In this document: piece by piece, positions 33,471-42,875 of the stretch
Layout of the letters: every line of letters begins with the position of its first letter
Position numbering within the stretch: position 1 is the stretch's first letter
NCBI GenBank assembly: GCA_947565915.1
Contig: CANOHY010000007.1
Span: 1 to 61,788, forward strand
DNA from: an uncultured Eggerthellaceae bacterium
GTDB lineage: Bacteria; Actinomycetota; Coriobacteriia; Coriobacteriales; Eggerthellaceae
Direction of reading: 5' to 3'
Length of the DNA stretch: 61,788 nt
Notes under the pieces: generated by a model
Told to the model about the DNA's origin: nothing
Databases searched by the model: none
What the model saw: only the letters and a program-made list of their open reading frames with translations
Position numbers and translations under genes: made by a program

Positions 33471-34031
33471 ATGACTGGTCGATCAGCCACTATGACGAGC
33501 CAAAGATCGAGAAGCGGCCGCAATTGGGGTCTGTTCATCGTGGGATTGCTAGTTGCCTTAGGTGGTTTCGTCTTCTTGTTCTGGCCAGGTGCTTCGCTTA
33601 TCGCAATCACTCAGGTTGCCGGTGCGTTGCTCATTGTTGGCGGCATCTTTGATTTCGTTGCCTATTCGCAGGATAGGAAGTATGGCACTCAGACTGGCTG
33701 GGCCATCGTGAATGGAATCTGCTGCATCCTTCTGGGTCTCATGTTCCTGGTGCACCCCATCGTGTCGGCGGCTGTGCTGCCGTTTCTCGTTGGCGTGTTC
33801 GTTACGGCATATGCCATCGTTAGCATCATCGCTGCGTTCGGCATGCGCAATCTCGGTTCCATCTGGGGATTTATGCTTGCAAATGGTCTCGTGTCCCTGC
33901 TCTGCGGCATCATGTTCATCACCATGCCGGCATCGTTTGTCATATTCTTGGGCGTCTTCATGATCATGCGCGGCGTTACGATGTGCGTGTATGGCGTGAC
34001 CACGAACCGCTCCGACACGCTGTTCGTCTAG
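33471..34031 (+). CDS. HdeD-family membrane protein
   Basis: The product is 186 residues with six hydrophobic segments in pairs, the DUF308/HdeD layout (NWGLFIVGLLVALGGFVFLF, ALLIVGGIFDFVAYSQDRK, ILLGLMFLVHP). HdeD of E. coli is linked to acid resistance; for actinobacterial members no function is established. ATG 33471 has GAGGAGG about 9 nt upstream. The in-frame sequence before it is not coding-like. Confidence 0.82.
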   Translation: MTGRSATMTSQRSRSGRNWGLFIVGLLVALGGFVFLFWPGASLIAITQVAGALLIVGGIFDFVAYSQDRKYGTQTGWAIVNGICCILLGLMFLVHPIVSAAVLPFLVGVFVTAYAIVSIIAAFGMRNLGSIWGFMLANGLVSLLCGIMFITMPASFVIFLGVFMIMRGVTMCVYGVTTNRSDTLFV

Positions 34032-34076
34032 GCTGAATGCGTCGGCCTTCATGCGCTCGTAGGAGAAGGTGTAGCT

Positions 34077-34922
34077 ATGCAAGAACCGTTCACTCCACCG
34101 CTTCCTGAGAACATCGAAGGCTTTCCTCTGTTCGGGCATCTGAGGCTCGAACGTATCGAGAATGCACGCGACCTTGGCGGCATGCCCGTCGAAGATGGCC
34201 GCAGGATTCGTTCAGGGCGGCTCATCCGTTCGGGCAATCCTCATGGAGCCACAGATGCCGACTGCGAGCTGCTGTTGCTGAAGCGGCATTTGACCTGCAT
34301 CTTCGACTTGCGCACTGGTTTCGAGGTCGAAGCCAGCCCCGACCCCGTGCTGAACCTGCCCGATGTAACGTACATCCATGCATCGGCCTTGCATGAGGAC
34401 TTCGAGAGAAAGGGCCCTGTTGCCAGCCTCGCGCGTGATGTCTCGATTCTGCGCGACTACTTTCATGATGCGCAGAATTTCATGCACGAGCTCTACGTCA
34501 AGTGCGTTATGGAAGACCAGGGCATCAGAACTTATCGCGGCTTCTTCCAGGTGCTCCTCGATGCCAATTCCGGATCGGTGCTCTGGCATTGCACTCAGGG
34601 CAAGGATCGCACGGGCATCGCAGCCTTCCTGATCGAATACGCGTTGGGCGTGAGCGAGCACGACCGTTGGCAGGATTACCTGGCAACGAACCTCTACATG
34701 TCGGGGTGGGCAGAGTCGATGGAGAAGCGCTTGCGCACAGCTCATCAGCTTGACGATTTCGACTTCGACTTGGAATCGTATGTGTATGCCAACCCGCAGA
34801 ACCTCCATGCTGCGCTTGATGCCATCAACGAGGGGTTTGGTTCGCTTCCGCGCTATTTGGGCGAAGCGCTCGGTGTTGGACGAACGGAATGCGAGCAGCT
34901 GCGCGCAATGTACTTGGAATAG
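34077..34922 (+). CDS. Tyrosine-protein phosphatase (DUF/Y_phosphatase3 type)
   Basis: The product is 281 residues. The N-terminal NARDLGGMPVEDGRRIRSGRL and the P-loop HCTQGKDRTG are diagnostic of the dual-specificity-like phosphatases common in Gram-positive bacteria (LipA/MptpB group). The Cys of the P-loop is the nucleophile and the Arg binds phosphate; a FDLRTGFEVE segment supplies a conserved region. Substrates could be phosphotyrosine proteins or phosphoinositides. GGAG precedes ATG 34077. It follows the HdeD-like gene by 45 bp and may share its transcript. Confidence 0.9.
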   Translation: MQEPFTPPLPENIEGFPLFGHLRLERIENARDLGGMPVEDGRRIRSGRLIRSGNPHGATDADCELLLLKRHLTCIFDLRTGFEVEASPDPVLNLPDVTYIHASALHEDFERKGPVASLARDVSILRDYFHDAQNFMHELYVKCVMEDQGIRTYRGFFQVLLDANSGSVLWHCTQGKDRTGIAAFLIEYALGVSEHDRWQDYLATNLYMSGWAESMEKRLRTAHQLDDFDFDLESYVYANPQNLHAALDAINEGFGSLPRYLGEALGVGRTECEQLRAMYLE

Positions 34923-35118
34923 ATGTGCAGCAAGCCGTATGACCTGTGCCCATATGCACCAGTTTTGGATGAATAACAGATATTTCGCGCAGTTTCGCAT
35001 TCGCTGGCAACACTATGGCATTGTTCATCTATGACGAATGATTGACCGTTCGGTGCAGCCAGCATCCACAAGCGCTTGGCTTGGCCTCGAGCGGTGCGTG
35101 GTGCGAAAGGGTGCAAGC
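34923..35118. other. Short intergenic region
   Basis: About 195 bp without a gene. I see no terminator or promoter that I can support. Confidence 0.4.
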
Positions 35119-36594
35119 ATGATCGATTGCCCGAATTGTGGACAGGAGCTCCGTCCCGACTCTTCCAACCCCCATCGTATGAAATGCACCAACTGCGACT
35201 ATACGCTCGATGGCACGGCGAGCACGCCTCTAGCCACGGGCATGTCGGGCTTTACCTACGACCCCTCTGCCCTGCATGGTCAGAGCACCGGTGGCGAACA
35301 TGCTCCCTTCGAGCCCAGCATCCAATCGACAGCTGCCGCGGCAGCCCCCTCTGCGCAACCGGCCGATGCGCCTATTTCCGAACAAGCCTTCCAGGCGAGC
35401 GCTGCAAGCAAACCTGCTCGATCCGATGACGATGGCTATTGGGGCACGCAGGGAACGGGCCCCGCAGCAGTTCAAGCGCGCCAAGCTGAAGCAGAAGCCG
35501 CTGCCCGGTTGCGTGCCCAGCAAGCCGAGGCTCGCTTCGCATCTGCGAACGGTGCGGGCATGCCGCAGCCCGATGCGAATCCGAGCGGCTTTGCCGCTAA
35601 CGGGCCTCAGGCTGCAGTGAATCAGCCGGCTTTCGCAGCTCCCTCCGCACAGCCGGTGGTGGCCATTCCTGCCGAGCAACCTCCCAAGCCTTCCTCGGGG
35701 TTTGCGATCGCATCCTTAGTGCTGGGCATCCTGGCCCTGCTGAATTGCTGGATTCCCTTCGTGGGCGTAGTGGGACTGGTGCTGGGCGTGGTGGGCCTGG
35801 TGTTCGGCATCGTGTCGCTCGTGCGCGTGGGGCGTCATTTGGCAAGCGGCAAGGGCATGGCCATCGCAGGCACCATCTGCTCGTCGTTCGCCATCGTGGT
35901 GGCTTTGCTGATGAGCATATTCAGCTTCATGCTGCTTGAGGCCGTGGTGAAGGATAGCAATGCCTACGACGAGATACGCGACATCATTTCGCAGATGGAT
36001 GAGGAGTACGAGGATTCGATTAGTGGCTCGCACGACAGCCGCTATGAATCGCTCGGGCAACCTTCTGCCAGCATTGAGTCGAACGACGAGGCAGCTTGGA
36101 CCAGCTTGAAGTTCATGCTGGACGGCAAGGAATACGCCTTGATGCAAACGACGCTCGACGATCTTGCGCAGCAAAGCGGCTGGTCGATCGACCTGGCGGA
36201 AGCTGGTTATCCCAACGGGTACATCGTGCAGTCGGGCGAGGAGATAGACGACATTCCGCTCGAGCACGAGGGCATCGAGGACATCACGTTCTCGGTGACG
36301 GCTTACAACCCGCAAAAAGACCAGCAGGATCTTGGGCGGTGCGTGCTCACGGCCGTGTGGGTGCGCGATTTCGATGCTGCGCTCGACTTCAAGGTAGATG
36401 GCGAGGTGGGCATTGGCAAGAAGCTCGACGATGCCACTGCAGCTTATGGGCGCCCGAACAGCGAATACGGTTCGTCTACGGGCACGTATCGCAGCGTCAC
36501 CTTCAATACGAGCGACCATGGTAAGATGCTGCATCTGGTTGCCGGCGATGCTGGCTGCATCGACGAGGTTGGTCTCATCGCCTTCGTTGACTAG
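35119..36594 (+). CDS. Zinc-ribbon protein with DUF4190 membrane region
   Basis: The product is 491 residues. It begins with a rubredoxin-like zinc ribbon (CPNCG...CTNCD, residues 4-29). An Ala/Gln/Pro-rich low-complexity region of about 170 residues follows, then a DUF4190 two-helix membrane segment (GFAIASLVLGILALLNCWIP and VGVVGLVLGVVGLVFGIVSL) and a third helix (SSFAIVVALLMSIFSFMLL). The last ~210 residues are an extracytoplasmic acidic domain I do not recognise. The role is unknown; the layout suggests a membrane protein with a cytoplasmic metal-binding head. AAAGG precedes ATG 35119. Confidence 0.82.
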   Translation: MIDCPNCGQELRPDSSNPHRMKCTNCDYTLDGTASTPLATGMSGFTYDPSALHGQSTGGEHAPFEPSIQSTAAAAAPSAQPADAPISEQAFQASAASKPARSDDDGYWGTQGTGPAAVQARQAEAEAAARLRAQQAEARFASANGAGMPQPDANPSGFAANGPQAAVNQPAFAAPSAQPVVAIPAEQPPKPSSGFAIASLVLGILALLNCWIPFVGVVGLVLGVVGLVFGIVSLVRVGRHLASGKGMAIAGTICSSFAIVVALLMSIFSFMLLEAVVKDSNAYDEIRDIISQMDEEYEDSISGSHDSRYESLGQPSASIESNDEAAWTSLKFMLDGKEYALMQTTLDDLAQQSGWSIDLAEAGYPNGYIVQSGEEIDDIPLEHEGIEDITFSVTAYNPQKDQQDLGRCVLTAVWVRDFDAALDFKVDGEVGIGKKLDDATAAYGRPNSEYGSSTGTYRSVTFNTSDHGKMLHLVAGDAGCIDEVGLIAFVD

Positions 36595-36673
36595 CGCTCG
36601 GTTAGGCGCGAATATGCTTGGCGCGCGCCGCCCTTGTTAGCGCTATGGATTTTCCGAATATGCCGGGGTCGAG

Positions 36674-36682
36674 TGATAAAAT
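36674..36682 (+). promoter_or_regulatory. Extended -10 element upstream of mreB
   Basis: TGATAAAAT, with the TG of an extended -10 followed by TAAAAT, lies about 40 nt before mreB. The -35 region is poor. Confidence 0.5.
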
Positions 36683-36720
36683 CTTCATTCGATTGCGTTG
36701 GATCAACAAGGATAGGCCGA

Positions 36721-37788
36721 ATGTCGATATTTAGCTCGCTTACAGATTCCCTTTCGGGCCTGACGGGCAACATGTCCGCCGATATGGCCATCGACTTGGG
36801 AACGGCGAATACGCTTATCGCCATCTCGGGCGAGGGCATCGTGGTGAACGAGCCATCGGTGGTGGCCATCGAGAAGAGCTCGCATCGCGTGCTGGCTGTG
36901 GGGCACGAAGCCAAGAACATGATCAACCACACGCCCGATGCGTTCTCGGCCGAGCATCCCTTGAAGGATGGCGTGATTGCCGATTACGACGTTACCGAAG
37001 CCATGATCAGCGCCTTCATCAACAAGGCTGTGGCGCGCAAGTACCCCTGGCAGGCTAAGCCGCGCATCGTCATCTGCATTCCCTGCGGCGCAACCTCGGT
37101 GGAGAAGCGCGCTGTGTTCGAGGCTGCCATCCAGGCGGGCGCACGTCAGGCATACCTCATCGAGGAACCCATGGCGGCGGCCATGGGCGCCGATCTTCCC
37201 GTTACCGAGCCGACAGGTTCCATGGTGGTGGACATCGGAGGTGGCACTACCGAGGTGGCGGTCATCTCGCTCGGTGGCATCGTGACGTCTTCCAGCTTGC
37301 GCTTGGCGGGAAACAAGATGGACGAGGCCATCCTGATGCACCTGCGCGACCTATTGGGAATCAAGATTGGCGAGCGCACGGCCGAAGTGATCAAGATCAA
37401 GATAGGCTCCATTCTGCCCTTCGCCGATGGCCACGAGCGCGATATGATCATCTCGGGCCAAGACATGGTGACAGAGCAGCCCAAGGAAGTCACGATACAG
37501 TCCGAAGACGTGCGCGCAGCCTTGGAGGGGCCTTGCGAGGAAATGGTCCTGTCCATCAAGGAAACGTTCAAGAAGACCAACCCCGACCTTGCAAGCGACA
37601 TCATCCAGAACGGCATATTGCTCACTGGCGGCGGCGGCCTTCTATCTGGCCTCGACCGCTACCTTACCGACGAGCTGGAGATTCCCGTTTGGGTAAGCGA
37701 GACGGCTCTGACCAATGTGGTGAGCGGATGCCTGAAGGTGCTCGAGACGCCCACAGCGCTGCGCCAGACGCTCATGAGGTCGAAGTAG
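36721..37788 (+). CDS. mreB: Rod shape-determining protein MreB
   Basis: The product is 355 residues, an actin-like ATPase that guides elongasome peptidoglycan synthesis. Phosphate-binding and connecting motifs are present: DLGTANTLIAISGEGIVVNEPS, VVDIGGGTTEVAVISLGG and LTGGGGLLSGLDRYL. ATG 36721 has AAGGA about 9 nt upstream. It heads the cluster mreB-mreC-mreD-mrdA-rodA, all on the plus strand with short gaps, so the organism is expected to be rod-shaped. Confidence 0.97.
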   Translation: MSIFSSLTDSLSGLTGNMSADMAIDLGTANTLIAISGEGIVVNEPSVVAIEKSSHRVLAVGHEAKNMINHTPDAFSAEHPLKDGVIADYDVTEAMISAFINKAVARKYPWQAKPRIVICIPCGATSVEKRAVFEAAIQAGARQAYLIEEPMAAAMGADLPVTEPTGSMVVDIGGGTTEVAVISLGGIVTSSSLRLAGNKMDEAILMHLRDLLGIKIGERTAEVIKIKIGSILPFADGHERDMIISGQDMVTEQPKEVTIQSEDVRAALEGPCEEMVLSIKETFKKTNPDLASDIIQNGILLTGGGGLLSGLDRYLTDELEIPVWVSETALTNVVSGCLKVLETPTALRQTLMRSK

Positions 37789-37810
37789 CTCTTTTTCGAG
37801 GAGAGGTTCC

Positions 37811-38827
37811 ATGCCTCTGAACCTACAGCACACCACGTCGCGCCCAACGCGGCGCATCATCCTAGCGGTCCTTCTGGTGATCGCATTGGTGCTTGCCGTC
37901 GTATATGGGCGCGAGGGCGCATCGGGCCCGCTTCATAGCATCCAGAGAAGCATCACCAGCGTGACGGGCAGTGCGAGCGGGTTGACGGCAGGCGTGGGAG
38001 CGGCCTTGCAGGATGCGGGCGAGGGAGCTGCCGACATGACGGCGAACCCGAACAGCCTTACGGCCCTGCGCGAGCAGAACGAGCAACTGCGCATGATGCT
38101 CTCCGATGTCGACGAGTACCGCCAGGAGGCGGAGCGCTTGGAGCGCTTGCTGGATATGAAGCGCGTGAGCGGCGTCCAAGGCCCCACGGCGCGCATCATC
38201 GGCCGCTCGACCAACCCCTGGGATCAATCCATAACCATCGACATCGGGTCGGCTGACGGAGTGCGCGAGGGCATGACGGTGATGGGCGCCACGGGCGTGA
38301 TCGGGCAAGTGTCGTCGGCAAGCGAGCACACCTCGGTCGTGCGCCTGCTCACCGATCCGAACTCGGGCGCTGCGGTGATGATCCAATCATCGCGCGAGGA
38401 GGGCATCGTGCGCGGATCGCTCAGTGGCGTGCTGTTCCTCGAAGGGCTCGATGACGATTACATTCCCCAGGTTGGCGATGTGGTCATCACGTCTGGCCTG
38501 GGCGGCAGCTACCAAAAAGGCTATATCGTGGGTGCTGTGATCAGCGTGAACAAGACGCTTAACAATCCCACGGGAACCGTGGCAGTGAATCCGAACGACC
38601 AAGCCTCTCTGCTCGAAGAAGTTATCGTGGTGTTCTCGGCACCCGACCTCGCTTCGGCTGAGCAGCAGGGGGGCACGCAGGCCAACACAGGCGAATCGGG
38701 CGCAACGAGCGCAACGACCGAAGGCGCGCAGGGCGCGACCGGAAGCACAGGCGATAGCAGCTCGGCTGCGAGCGCTTCGGGCGAGTTTGCCACAGGTGCT
38801 GCCCCTGCCAATCAGGGAACCGAGTAG
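37811..38827 (+). CDS. mreC: Rod shape-determining protein MreC
   Basis: The product is 338 residues. One N-terminal membrane helix (about 16-36, RRIILAVLLVIALVLAVVYG) is followed by a coiled-coil (EQNEQLRMMLSDVDEYRQEAERLERL) and two beta-barrel domains (NPWDQSITIDIGSADGVREG, VVITSGLGGSYQKGYIVG). The C-terminal ~65 residues are a Ser/Gly/Thr-rich tail that ordinary MreC proteins lack. It links MreB to PBP2 and RodA outside the membrane. Confidence 0.94.
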   Translation: MPLNLQHTTSRPTRRIILAVLLVIALVLAVVYGREGASGPLHSIQRSITSVTGSASGLTAGVGAALQDAGEGAADMTANPNSLTALREQNEQLRMMLSDVDEYRQEAERLERLLDMKRVSGVQGPTARIIGRSTNPWDQSITIDIGSADGVREGMTVMGATGVIGQVSSASEHTSVVRLLTDPNSGAAVMIQSSREEGIVRGSLSGVLFLEGLDDDYIPQVGDVVITSGLGGSYQKGYIVGAVISVNKTLNNPTGTVAVNPNDQASLLEEVIVVFSAPDLASAEQQGGTQANTGESGATSATTEGAQGATGSTGDSSSAASASGEFATGAAPANQGTE

Positions 38828-38840
38828 GGAAGGGGGAGCC

Positions 38841-39362
38841 GTGCTGCCTGCCGAGCGCATGATCATAGCCGTGGTGGCCGTGGTGTCGCTGTTGCTACAA
38901 GTGCTGCTTGCGCCGCATATCGCCATTGGGTTCGCTATTCCCAACTTCCCGTTGGTGGTTTGCATGGTGGTGGCCATCCTGAAGCCTCGTTACTACAGCT
39001 CCATCCTGCCGTTTCTGCTGGGGCTTGCCTACGACTTCATCTCGGGTGGCCCGATTGGCGCCATGGCGTTCTCGCTCACGGCGTTCAGCACGGCTGCAGC
39101 CTGGTTCTACGAGCGCTCGAACAACGACACCGCATTCATGGCCATCGCGAATCTGGCACTGGGCTTGTTCTTGGTGGAAGTGTGCTACGGCGTATTCCTC
39201 ATGTGCTTCAATGCAGGCACCGACCCTCTTGGAGCCTTCGCGTATCGCATCTTCCCGTGCTTCGTCTACGATTTGGTCCTCGTTGTGATCGCTTACGTGG
39301 TGTTCGTGAGGTTCTTCCAGCGCGATGAGACATCGCAACCCATGATCGATCGCTTGTCCTAA
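38841..39362 (+). CDS. mreD: Rod shape-determining protein MreD
   Basis: The product is about 173 residues with five or six hydrophobic segments and the family stretch LPFLLGLAYDFISGGPIGAM. Identity rests on this pattern and on its place after mreC. GTG 38841 has GGGGGA upstream, and no other start fits the short gap to mreC. It is an integral member of the elongasome. Confidence 0.88.
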   Translation: MLPAERMIIAVVAVVSLLLQVLLAPHIAIGFAIPNFPLVVCMVVAILKPRYYSSILPFLLGLAYDFISGGPIGAMAFSLTAFSTAAAWFYERSNNDTAFMAIANLALGLFLVEVCYGVFLMCFNAGTDPLGAFAYRIFPCFVYDLVLVVIAYVVFVRFFQRDETSQPMIDRLS

Positions 39363-39383
39363 GCGCGTCTCGTAGGAGCTTGC

Positions 39384-41558
39384 ATGCTTGTTGGCATCAT
39401 CGTAGGAATCGTAACCTTGGTCGTGGCGGCCATCCTGGTCACGGTCTTCTTCATGGTGCGCAATAAGCGCCACGGCACCGTGGTGCACCCCGACAAGGGT
39501 GGCCCCGACCCGGTGAAATCGGTGGACAACGTGAGCTTCTCGAATGTGGGAGGGGCGCATCGGAAAGGCCAGACGGCCATTAGCGCCAAGTCGCCTGCAA
39601 CCACCACCGGCAAGCCAAGCGAGCTTCTGCGCCCACGCTTCGTGGCAATCGGGGTGCTGGCTGCAGCCATCTTCGGTTCTTTGGGGGCGAAGCTTTGGAG
39701 CATGCAGGTGCTCTCGGCCGACAAGTACCGCAGCGTGGCAGCCGAGAACAAGTACTCCACCATCGCCACGCCCGCGCCTCGCGGGCAGATCTACGACGCG
39801 AACGGGCTGCTCTTGGCCAAGAATCGCTCGACCATCACGGTGCTAGCCGATGCTTCGGTGGGAGACGACCATGATGTGATGCAGCGCCTCTCCACGGTGC
39901 TCGGGCTTCCCTACAACATCGTGCGCATGCGCGTGAAGGACGAGTCGTCGGGAGCGCAGGGCCAGCGCATCGTGTCGGCTGATGCCTCGCAGCGCGATGC
40001 GGCATTCATCGCCGAGCACTCCGATGCCTTCCCCGGCGTATCGGTCCAAACGCGCACCACGCGCGAATACCCATACGTTGCCTTGGCTGCGCATGTTTTG
40101 GGCTACACGGGACCTGTTTCCGAAGAGGAGCTCGAGGATGTGCCGGCCAATCGCAACATCGAGCTGGGCGATGTGGTGGGCAAAAGCGGCATCGAAGCCT
40201 ACTACGACAACATCTTGTCGGGCGAGCATGGGCGTCGTCGCGTGATCGTGGATTCGCGCGGCCAAGTGGTGGAAGTGGAGAGCGAGACTGCCGCCACCCG
40301 TGGAAACGACGTCTACCTCACGTTGGATTCGGCTGTGCAATACGTTGCCGAGCGCGCATTGGCCAGCCTCATCGCTCCCGATGGCGTGATCGGCCATGGC
40401 AAGGGGTGCGCTGGCGCCGTGGTGGCGCTCGATGCGACTGATGGGTCCATCATTGCTATGGCGAGCTATCCCACCTTCGATCCGACGAAGTTCACGGGTG
40501 GCATCGCACAGGACGTGTGGGACCTCTATTCCACCGAGGAGTCCTACAACCCGCTGCTGAACCGCTGCATCTCGGGCACCTATCCGGCGGCTTCGACATA
40601 CAAGGCGTTCACCAGCTTGGCCGGACTCAAGTACGGGTTTGCCGACGACGAGCGCGAATGGAATTGCGAGGGCTCGTGGGATGGCTTCCAGACCGGTTCG
40701 TGGCAGAACTGCTGGAACACCTATGGTCATGGGCCCATCAGCTTGCATGATGGCATCGTGGTGTCGTGCGACGTGGTGTTCTACGAGATAGCGCGCGAGT
40801 TCTTCTTGGCAGGCACCTCCCAAGGAGGCAACATCTCCGACACCGCCCTGCAGGAGGAGATAGCCCAGTTCGGTTTCGGCCGTAAGACCGATGTGGACCT
40901 TCTGGGCGAAGAGGCAGGGCGCATTCCCACGGCTGAATGGAAGGCGCAGCATTGGGAGGACGTGCCGGCCGAGGCCGATTGGCGCGGCGGCGATTTGACC
41001 AATTTGGTCATCGGCCAAGGTGACGTGCTCATCACGCCGCTGCAGAACGCCGTGGCCTACGGAGCGGTGGCTACGGGCAAGATCATGAAGCCGCACTTGC
41101 TGAAGGAGGTGCGCAACACCAACGACGAGACTGCCGTGGTATTCGAGCCGGTGGTGGTAGACGAGCCCGACATCGATGAGAAGAACTACAAGATCGTGCG
41201 CGATGCCTTGAAGGAGGTGTCGCTGCGCGATGCCACCATAACCAGCGTGCTGCGCGGTTGGGGCGTTGACATCTCAGAGATAGGCGCGAAGACGGGCACG
41301 GGCGAGGTTGCTGGCAAAGGCGATGTGGCGTGGTACGTGTGCTACTATCCCAACGACAACCCTCGCTACGTGGTGTCGACTTGCATCGAGCAAGGTGGTG
41401 CTGGCGCAGCGGTTGCCGGGCCAGTGGGCGCTCAGGTGCTTGGTGCGTGCGTGGCCGCATCGCGTGGCCAGCTCACAGCCCTTGACGTGCATCCGCTTGC
41501 GGGATCTACGGGCAAGTCCGACGAGCTCAACGTTACCAACGAGCAGAGAACCGACTAG
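39384..41558 (+). CDS. mrdA: Penicillin-binding protein 2 (transpeptidase of the elongasome)
   Basis: The product is 724 residues. Two hydrophobic segments lie near the N-terminus (3-23 and about 88-108); basic residues after the first imply an N-out orientation, so the second puts the enzyme outside. The pedestal and dimerisation region follows (APRGQIYDANGLLLAKN). The transpeptidase motifs are SxxK in AASTYK, SCD in the SxN position, and KTGTGEVAGKG. It cross-links peptidoglycan during elongation and pairs with RodA, whose gene follows. Confidence 0.94.
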   Translation: MLVGIIVGIVTLVVAAILVTVFFMVRNKRHGTVVHPDKGGPDPVKSVDNVSFSNVGGAHRKGQTAISAKSPATTTGKPSELLRPRFVAIGVLAAAIFGSLGAKLWSMQVLSADKYRSVAAENKYSTIATPAPRGQIYDANGLLLAKNRSTITVLADASVGDDHDVMQRLSTVLGLPYNIVRMRVKDESSGAQGQRIVSADASQRDAAFIAEHSDAFPGVSVQTRTTREYPYVALAAHVLGYTGPVSEEELEDVPANRNIELGDVVGKSGIEAYYDNILSGEHGRRRVIVDSRGQVVEVESETAATRGNDVYLTLDSAVQYVAERALASLIAPDGVIGHGKGCAGAVVALDATDGSIIAMASYPTFDPTKFTGGIAQDVWDLYSTEESYNPLLNRCISGTYPAASTYKAFTSLAGLKYGFADDEREWNCEGSWDGFQTGSWQNCWNTYGHGPISLHDGIVVSCDVVFYEIAREFFLAGTSQGGNISDTALQEEIAQFGFGRKTDVDLLGEEAGRIPTAEWKAQHWEDVPAEADWRGGDLTNLVIGQGDVLITPLQNAVAYGAVATGKIMKPHLLKEVRNTNDETAVVFEPVVVDEPDIDEKNYKIVRDALKEVSLRDATITSVLRGWGVDISEIGAKTGTGEVAGKGDVAWYVCYYPNDNPRYVVSTCIEQGGAGAAVAGPVGAQVLGACVAASRGQLTALDVHPLAGSTGKSDELNVTNEQRTD

Positions 41559-41596
41559 CAAGGCGCTTGGAAGGCGAAGGAGGAAGCTGAGGTTTC

Positions 41597-42796
41597 GTGC
41601 CAGAGTTCTCGCCCATACGCACATCCACGGCCGCGTCCGAGCGGCCACGCAGGGCAGCGCGCTTCAGCCTGCCCGAGATCAACGTGCCCTTGCTGATCGT
41701 GCTGGTGCTCTTGGTTGGCTATGGCCTAGTGGTGGTGTACTCGGCCGTGAGCACCGACCCCGACTACTCGTTCTCGCGCCAGGTGATGGGCGTTATGCTC
41801 GGATGCATCGCGATGGCTATCGTGTGGGCCATAGACTATCGGCGTCTGTCCGATTGGACGCTTCCGTTTCTCATCATCAACGTGGTGCTCATCCTCTCGC
41901 CCCACTTGCCGGTGATCGGCGTGACCACCATGGGCGCAACCTCGTGGATCAACATCGGCATGCAGATACAGCCAGGCGAGTTCGCCAAGGTAACGGTAAT
42001 CATGCTGGATGCATCCATCATGGCCAAGTACAACGGGCGATTGGATGACCCCATAGAGTACCTGAAGGCGCTCGGCCTCATGCTGGTGCCCTTCGTATGC
42101 ATCATGACCCAGCCCGACCTGGGCACGGGTTTGGTATATCTCTTCATTGCGGCAGTCTCGCTGGTGGTGGGTGGCGCGCGAGTGAAGTTCCTGCTGGTCA
42201 CCTTGGTGGCCTTCATCGCGATGATCGTGGGGGTGTTCGCGCTCGACGAGCTCATCAAGGGCTCGACGGGTGAATACAAGCTGCTCAAGGATTACCAGCG
42301 CAACCGCTTGTTCGTGTTCATGAACCAGGACGGCTCGGATACGAGCGATGTGGGTTACAACCTGCAACAGGCCATGGTCGCCATCGGGTCGGGGGGCATG
42401 TTCGGCCAAGGATACATGCAAGGCTCGCAGCATGCGCTTGGCATCCTGCCCGAGGCACCCACCGACTTCATCTTCTGCGTGCTGGCCGAGGAGCTCGGCT
42501 TCGTAGGTGCGCTTGCGCTCATCGGGCTCTACGTGGCGCTTGTGGTGATCGGCTTTCGCATCGCATTGAATGCGGGTGACCTGTTCGGCTTGAACATAGC
42601 CATGTGCATTGTGGGCATGTGGCTGTTCCAAGTGCTCGAGAACATTGGCATGACGTGTGGGCTTATGCCTATTACGGGCATACCTCTGCCCTTCATGAGC
42701 TATGGTTCGTCGTTCATGATCGTGAACTTCGCGCTTGTGGGGTTGTTGGGCTCCATCTGGGCGCATCGGGGAAGCAATACGTTTGGTAAAAGGTAG
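41597..42796 (+). CDS. rodA: Rod shape-determining protein RodA (SEDS glycosyltransferase)
   Basis: The product is 399 residues with about ten hydrophobic segments. It carries SEDS-family stretches: TTMGATSWINIGMQIQPGEF, QPDLGTGLVYLF, AIGSGGMFGQGYMQGSQ, PEAPTDFIFCVLAEELG and PLPFMSYGSS. SEDS proteins polymerise glycan strands from lipid II, here together with the preceding PBP2. The start is GTG 41597 behind AAGGAGGAAG. The N-terminal ~25 residues are a basic cytoplasmic tail. Confidence 0.95.
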   Translation: MPEFSPIRTSTAASERPRRAARFSLPEINVPLLIVLVLLVGYGLVVVYSAVSTDPDYSFSRQVMGVMLGCIAMAIVWAIDYRRLSDWTLPFLIINVVLILSPHLPVIGVTTMGATSWINIGMQIQPGEFAKVTVIMLDASIMAKYNGRLDDPIEYLKALGLMLVPFVCIMTQPDLGTGLVYLFIAAVSLVVGGARVKFLLVTLVAFIAMIVGVFALDELIKGSTGEYKLLKDYQRNRLFVFMNQDGSDTSDVGYNLQQAMVAIGSGGMFGQGYMQGSQHALGILPEAPTDFIFCVLAEELGFVGALALIGLYVALVVIGFRIALNAGDLFGLNIAMCIVGMWLFQVLENIGMTCGLMPITGIPLPFMSYGSSFMIVNFALVGLLGSIWAHRGSNTFGKR

Positions 42797-42875
42797 GCAT
42801 CAAGGTGCTCGCTCGCTGCGATGCCTGGTAAGCTGAGAAGCTGCAAGATTCATTCGACGAAGGAAGGCGGGAAGC

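Noticed and set aside
42795..42829. Short stem AGGCATC / GATGCCT after rodA as a terminator
   Set aside because: The stem is only 7 bp with a large loop, and no T-run follows.
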